Origin: Pleurostoma richardsiae
Lineage: Eukaryota; Ascomycota; Sordariomycetes; Calosphaeriales; Pleurostomataceae
Reading direction: 5' to 3'
NCBI GenBank assembly: GCA_030052745.1
Contig: JANBVO010000003.1
Location: 1,240,001 to 1,304,000, forward strand
Length of the DNA stretch: 64,000 nt
Part shown: positions 59,247 through 64,000 of the stretch, piece by piece
Layout of the letters: every line of letters starts with the position of its first letter
How positions within the stretch are numbered: position 1 is the stretch's first letter
The notes under the pieces: generated by a model
Told to the model about the DNA's origin: nothing
Databases searched by the model: none
What the model saw: only the letters and a program-made list of their open reading frames with translations
Position numbers and translations under genes: made by a program

Positions 59247-60880
59247 ATGAGAGAAGACGAGTTATGCGCTGATTGGCGAACGGATTCTCCCTGTGAGACA
59301 GTTGACGGTGCCACTAGCATCGTACAATTGCTGAGATGGTAGGGTAGTCCGGCAAGGTGTAGCGATGAAAAGCGGGAGGGACACTTAGGAAAGGTGAAGG
59401 GAGTATAGGTAGGTAGATATGAGATGATGAAGGAGAAGCAGTCTAGACCTACAGCTTTTAGTCCGGCTAGCCAATCTCCGCTGATGCTATACTAAGCTGT
59501 CAAAGGGCTCACGGAATAGGCTTTGTCAAAGGCTGATCCCAGGGCCCGCGGAGCCACTTGATTCAGAGGCGGCGCCGGGAGCCGCCAAAATTCTGCAGGT
59601 TGAGTTTTCCGGGCCGCTCTGACGCCATCCCGACAGCCGGAGCTTATCGCGCCAATGGCCGCGAGCCGTGACAACATCCGCGGCTGCTAGCCGGAGATCT
59701 TCAATTCTTGGTCTTTGCCTCTCTTATCATCGACATCCTCAACCGGCATTTTGAGTCTCGTCTATTGCTTCGCAGGACTGAGTGTCCGTCCAAGCTGTGG
59801 GAAGAGTCAATGGCCATCTGCTAACAGTTGGTACTCTAGTAGCAGCTACAACGGGATAACGGCGACAAATCTGCCAGTGAATCCGTAGTTCTTGTTCGCA
59901 AGGTGGCCGTTGATCCTATTCTATAACTTGCCATCTCCAGATCCCCTAAACGCCACCTAAACGTGATGACGCAGTGGACTGCAGCTGCTCGGATCAAGCA
60001 TTGCGCGGATCTGCGAGATGGAAGGCGTGCGGCATTTGCTGTTGGCCTAGCATCGTCATCTCTTCTGTTGAACCGCTCCAATCCTCTGTTTTTGCAGATA
60101 TTGATCTAGAAGTGCTGGCTCTTGCGTTGAGAATGCCCATCTACTACCACCTCTGAGTATCTGTCACCACCGCAAGTGTGTGTGAATGCCTGCGTCAACC
60201 CTCATGACCGTGGGACATGCTGGACACATGTGTCTTCAGCATCGATGGCCGGGAACGATGAGGCGGGACTTAGAGGCATTTCGTTCATTCCTTCTTGCAT
60301 ATTGCGATTTCAACCTTGGGTTTCGAGTGTAATCTACGATGGGCAAGTGCCACTTGTCTCTTTGTGTCGCAATTTCCGGTTTCTCCAGACACTCGGTCCT
60401 GAGAGTTCCTTCCTTGCCTTGGGTACTTTACCTACCCACACAATGAAGGAAGGAAGTCCTTGAGCGGAGAGGAACGCTTGCCCGGCGTCTGCCTCAGGGG
60501 CTGCACTGCGGCTGAAAAGATGGCAGTCACTCGCATGCCGTACCCATTCCTCTTTGAGTCCCATCGCACCTTCCCGCGCCGTTGCCGATAGCCTCGTCTG
60601 CCCATCTGTGTTGACTTACGCAGAAGGAGCGAAGGGAGCTCGACTGCTTGACGAGATAAGGTACCTACCCAGGTATGCAGGTTGACATGCGATGCACCTT
60701 CCGTTGACGGAGCGAGAGACGTTGAGCCTGATTCCTGTTCCTTCCTTCCTCCCTCCTCGATGATGTACTCGGCAGGCAGCTGCCTGGGACTTCATGTAAG
60801 TGACTCCCATTTCCTCCCGTCCCTCCTGTAGTCCATCGTCCCCGTCTCTTGCTTTCTTCAACTTTTTCCTTTGTCGAATT
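59247..60880. other. intergenic, promoter of met1 and unknown sequence
   Basis: The first 300 nt are the met1 promoter side. The rest contains the second copy of the 43-nt dispersed repeat and short frames without motifs. CT-rich sequence around 60,720-60,880 leads into a TATA box. Confidence 0.5.
59792..59834 (+). repeat. 43-nt dispersed repeat, copy 2
   Basis: This matches 15937-15979 at 37 of 43 positions without gaps. The plus-strand frame reads AVGRVNGHLLTV, against AVERINSHLLTG in copy 1. No intact gene surrounds it. Confidence 0.65.
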
Positions 60881-60888
60881 TATATATA
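60881..60888 (+). promoter_or_regulatory. TATA box of the small 60.9-kb gene
   Basis: TATATATA lies 42 bp upstream of the ATG at 60930, preceded by a CT-rich stretch. Confidence 0.4.
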
Positions 60889-60929
60889 CACACTTCGGCC
60901 CCTTCAAGTGAACACTCTCCAGCAAGGCC

Positions 60930-61245
60930 ATGGCTGGCAACCCGTCAGGCCACGACGGCCGAAGAGCACAATCGGTAAGATCTGCTCCTCGCCTCTCCTG
61001 ACCCTTCCTGGCTTGAATATGGTCTCCCTGGCCAGTTGATGCTGGTGGTAGACGCTGACCTGGGATGTCAGCTCCGGCAGAGCCGATCGAAAGATCATGT
61101 GGCAGTACTCCAAGCGCCTGACTCCACGCCTGCGCTGCCCCGGTTTCTCCTCTATCTGCAAGCTCGTCCCACTTCCCCTCTATCTGCAAAGTGGTGTTAT
61201 GCTGGTGCCGCCCCTCCTCGATCTACCCTTCACACGCGGGCGTGA
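60930..61245 (+). CDS. candidate small spliced gene, unknown function (72 aa)
   Basis: ATG 60930 opens a 15-codon exon (MAGNPSGHDGRRAQS) ending at 60974 before a GTAAGA donor. A GCTGACC branch site and GTCAG acceptor lead to a second exon at 61072-61245 of 57 codons and TGA, in phase 0 (intron 97 nt). A TATA box and pyrimidine-rich leader precede the ATG. The product is basic, rich in Leu, Pro, Arg and Ala, without recognisable domains. Part of exon 2 is made of an imperfect CCTCTATCTGCA repeat, which weakens the coding case. Other frames are also open in exon 2, so a different splice choice is possible. Confidence 0.3.
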
Positions 61246-61335
61246 CCATGTCCAGGCGGCCTTGAGGAGTTGGCTCAAGAAATGACAGCACTCTGAACGC
61301 CTATTGCCGCTGTGCTGGTTTCTCCTCTATCTGCA
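61144..61335 (+). repeat. imperfect TTTCTCCTCTATCTGCA repeats
   Basis: The 17-mer TTTCTCCTCTATCTGCA occurs at 61144-61160 and 61319-61335, and a variant TTCCCCTCTATCTGCA at 61173-61188. The sequence before the first and last copies is also similar (CGCCTG...CGCTG against CGCCTATTGCCGCTG), suggesting a diverged duplication of about 175 bp. Confidence 0.6.
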
Positions 61336-63040
61336 TCGCTAGTGCAGTCACGATGTGGTGGATCTTCCCATACCCGGTGTGGCCTGTCTGTGGGACTGGT
61401 GGCTTGACGGTTGTGTTGATTATTCTCTGTCTGCAAGACTGCTATGGCTGTTGGACTACCTATCTATAGGCTCTAGACTGCCTCTGACCTTATTCACTGT
61501 TGGCATGAATGGCGGCTTTGCGTGGTCAGTTGGACAGGCGGGTGTGGGCACTGGGAAGGCGGGGGCTTGTGCTGGTCTCTGGAAGAGGATGCCTGGAACG
61601 GGTTTCTGTGCAGCTCAGGCAGAGGCATCGAGATGCCGGCGGTGTTGAAAGGGTCCAGAGGAAAGTGCAGGGCTTGGGCGAGTTTGGGCATACTAAGGAC
61701 AAGTCTGCAAGCTAGAAGAGGCTGCAGGAGACACTGAGCAACCATGACATTCACCAAAAGTTCAGACCGCCGACCCCCACCACCCTCGACCTTCCCATAT
61801 AGCCTTATTTTTGGCCCAAGTCTGTCGCCGGGGAGCCTCTGGGTCCTGGCTTGTGCCTTTGGCCCTTTGGCATACCCGGCACACGACAACACGACAAACC
61901 ACAACCGCCCATGTTCAACTCCCAGTCAGTACGCCAAAATTCGACAGCCCAACCAAGCCCACACATGCCAAAGCCACACGCCTCCCCTCCAGGCTCCCAC
62001 ACTTGCCAAAGCCCGCGCCTCCCCTCCAGGCTCCATAACGTGGTGCGTAGGCCGTAGAGAAAACACCTCCGGGGACTTTCATAACTCAGTGGTGCCACGG
62101 CCCTGGGTGAACTTTTGCCGCTCACTCCAACTGTATTTTTCCTTCTTCTTTCTTCATTCCGCTTCACCTTTTGTGCCCTATGGTCTCCAAGTGATCTAAC
62201 ACATCCATCGCCTTCTTCTTTCTCGCCTCACCCGCCATCGACCATGCATCACTCTATGGGCAGTTTACGAAAATGCCCTCCTCCCTATCTTGGTTTTATT
62301 GCCCACTGTATGGACATGTCCGGCTAAATAACTGCAGAAGGATAGACAGAACCTCTGTTTTCACCTGTAGCACGAAGACTACCTCGTGTCCGCTGAAGTT
62401 GATGAATAAGCCGGCTGGCGTCCCGCTGGACAATACCGTGGTACCGATATGAAGGCTCGCGTGTGAGAGTTAAATGTAGCGCTCCCTGTCACTAGATATC
62501 GCATTTTCCCCCTTTGGTCTGAATCAAGAGCAAGACAGCTCTGCATCTTGGCCATCTCGAGCAAGGTCTGAAGTTGCTGCACCTAAAGTCTAGGCCAAAA
62601 CGGGCCATGTTATAATGTGCGAATGATCATTACTTCATGCGGTCCGTAGAATACAGTTCCATGGGATCTAGCGGTACATCATGCGCTCTCAACCGTAATG
62701 AATGTTAGTCTCTTCAGAGTAGGTTGGTTAGTAGGCATCGCTTCTCCAGCTGTGTTGTGGCAAGGTAACCCAGGCTCCATTCTAGAAATCCGGCACAGCC
62801 GTTCTCAAGAACAGCTATTCGCTCCTTTCCGGGTTGAGTAGACTTCTGCCCCTGAAGAAATATAATGACCATGCTTGAGACGCTATCGTGGTGGTAGCCT
62901 GTCGTCAGACAGCCCTCGCCCTGAGCTGCACGTGAAGCTGGTTAGGAATCTCGGCGAGCATGAATGAAAAGCCATGTCGTCAATACCCTCTTTTGTAATG
63001 GATGTTCGCGACCCCCGCCCCGAATGTTGCACTTCAGTGC
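61246..63040. other. intergenic, 1.8 kb
   Basis: No supported gene. A frame at 61744-62199 (151 codons) is low in complexity and includes a short tandem duplication; I do not call it a gene. The last 400 nt are the 3' flank of the right-edge gene. Confidence 0.5.
61966..62034 (+). repeat. tandem duplication, period 38 bp
   Basis: TGCCAAAGCC followed by a variable triplet or so and then CGCCTCCCCTCCAGGCTCC occurs at 61966-61997 and again at 62004-62034, with only two or three differences. Confidence 0.75.
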
Positions 63041-64000
63041 CTAGTCTAACTCTATGATATTGGTCAGAAACGTCTGCTCGTCGCGCTCGAGTGTAGTCGC
63101 TAGCCAAAGGAGCGTGGAAAAGTCATCCCCTTTCTCAGACCATTCGAAGAGTTCATCAGCAACACCATGGCCGCAGCTCTTCACCAGCTCTTCTCCAAGC
63201 GCCAACAGATGCCTTAGGAAAAGCAAATCACCCAGAGTCAATTCGCGACCGCCCCGCTCCTGCTTCGCCTCAAAGTATTGCGAATAACGTTTCTCCCACT
63301 GCCTGTCAGGTATAGGCTCCCAAAGTCCGCGACTGCAGGGCAGGGGCACGCAGATTGCTTCTGAACATTGGCCCCTTGATGGCGTCCGGCCAATCGTGTG
63401 AAACAGCAGGTCCATCATGTAGAGAAGGCAGCCCATTCTGGACAGTGGATCATATGTGTGTCAGCTCAGAGTCAACACGGTACAACCTGCAAAGCAGAGC
63501 ATGGCATGGCATGACATGATAGCGACACGGACCTTCTTAGACTTTCCACAAAGACCCAGTGACACCGAGTGGGACACGAGGACTCTGCACCTGTGCTCAA
63601 TACCACTTGGCCATATATCCTCCGGGAAAATAACTGTTCAAGGTACATCCGCGTTAGCAGCAGCCATGACGTGCAGGAGAGCCAGGAAACAGAAATAAAC
63701 CTCGATAGCTGAAAACAACGATGCTGAGTTGTTACTCGCTCCAGTCTCTTCGTCTTGAGACTGAAGAAGGGCGTATATGATTGCGGCTTGCACTGCCTGC
63801 AGCAAGGCTGTTGTATCATAGCTTTGGTACTGAACTCGGTCAGATCCCGATGACTGTTTAAAAGAGCCTGTTGTCCGCTTACTTCTCTACGCAACCGATC
63901 TACATGTGCATATATCTTGCCCCATACCAAGCCACTGCTTCCCGGAGTGCGGGAGTAGAACATCTGAGCCAGGTTCGTGCATATGGCTAAAGTCTCCGGC
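63041..64000 (-). CDS. fungal-specific transcription-factor-domain protein, C-terminal part
   Basis: Exons 64000(+)-63883, 63829-63701, 63633-63527 and 63437-63041 read continuously on the minus strand. They give at least 250 residues ending FLTNIIELD before TAG, with the N-terminus beyond the window. The order of motifs is that of the fungal-specific regulator domain (middle homology region): LAQMFYSRTP and RLRREYQSYD, then TTALLQAVQAAIIYALLQSQ, RCHWVFVESLRRSV, LLYMMDLLFHTIG, and CVPLPCSRGLWEPIPDRQWE. Any Zn2Cys6 DNA-binding domain would lie beyond 64000. Introns 1 and 2 have good signals; the donor of the last one (GTCGCT) is weak, so that junction is provisional. Target genes are unknown. 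Confidence 0.72.

Noticed and set aside
61744-62199. 151-codon plus-strand frame
   Set aside because: Low-complexity Pro/Ser-rich sequence created partly by a tandem 38-bp duplication, with no motif.

Overview
The window looks like nuclear DNA of a filamentous ascomycete, most likely a Sordariomycete. Genes carry short introns (about 48-97 nt, a few longer) with fungal signals: GTRNGT donors, CTRAY-type branch points and YAG acceptors. Proteins match Pezizomycotina families such as a MedA/Acon-3 developmental regulator, a HAM-4/PRO45 STRIPAK protein, an ascomycete laccase ending in DSGL and a Pbs2/OS-5 MAPKK. I assembled exons by hand and accepted a model when the frame stayed open and the joined length was a multiple of three.

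Layout. 0-6 kb: a small 77-aa protein gene at the left edge (+), then medA (-) in four exons. 6-20.4 kb: a gene-poor tract with one candidate spliced gene of unknown function (8.1-9.9 kb, -) and a decayed relic of a fungal-specific transcription-factor-type gene (15.3-16.2 kb). 20.4-27 kb: a 150-aa orphan (-), ham-4 (-) and divergent mgr2 (+). 29.3-37.3 kb: laccase (+), rsm22 (-), a membrane-anchored thioredoxin-like gene (-) and a divergent SPOUT RNA methyltransferase gene (+). 40.5-47.3 kb: a SUR7/PalI-type membrane protein (+) and pbs2 (-). 51-59.3 kb: a PIN-like membrane transporter (+), a PNPOx-like flavin protein (-) divergent from mccA (+, methylcrotonyl-CoA carboxylase biotin subunit), and a siroheme-synthesis fusion gene (-) convergent with mccA. 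60.9 kb: a small candidate gene with a TATA box. Right edge: the C-terminal part of a fungal-specific transcription-factor-domain gene (-), cut by the window.

How the genes relate. There is no biosynthetic cluster; most genes are conserved housekeeping or signalling genes in mixed orientation. Mitochondrial functions recur (Mgr2 in the TIM23 translocase, Rsm22 in mitoribosome assembly, MccA in leucine breakdown) and so do signalling and development (MedA, HAM-4, Pbs2), but nothing in the DNA shows that they act together. Two divergent promoters are compact: thioredoxin/SPOUT and PNPOx/mccA. The second carries a recurring ACTGTA/TACAGT palindrome.

I found no CRISPR array, no convincing tRNA or rRNA gene, no intact transposon and no recognisable LTR element. 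The most notable observations are an internal duplication of the MedA core domain, a laccase whose open reading frame stops exactly at the DSGL plug, a 12-bp minisatellite coding for an acidic tract inside Rsm22, and a 43-nt dispersed repeat shared by two gene-poor tracts.
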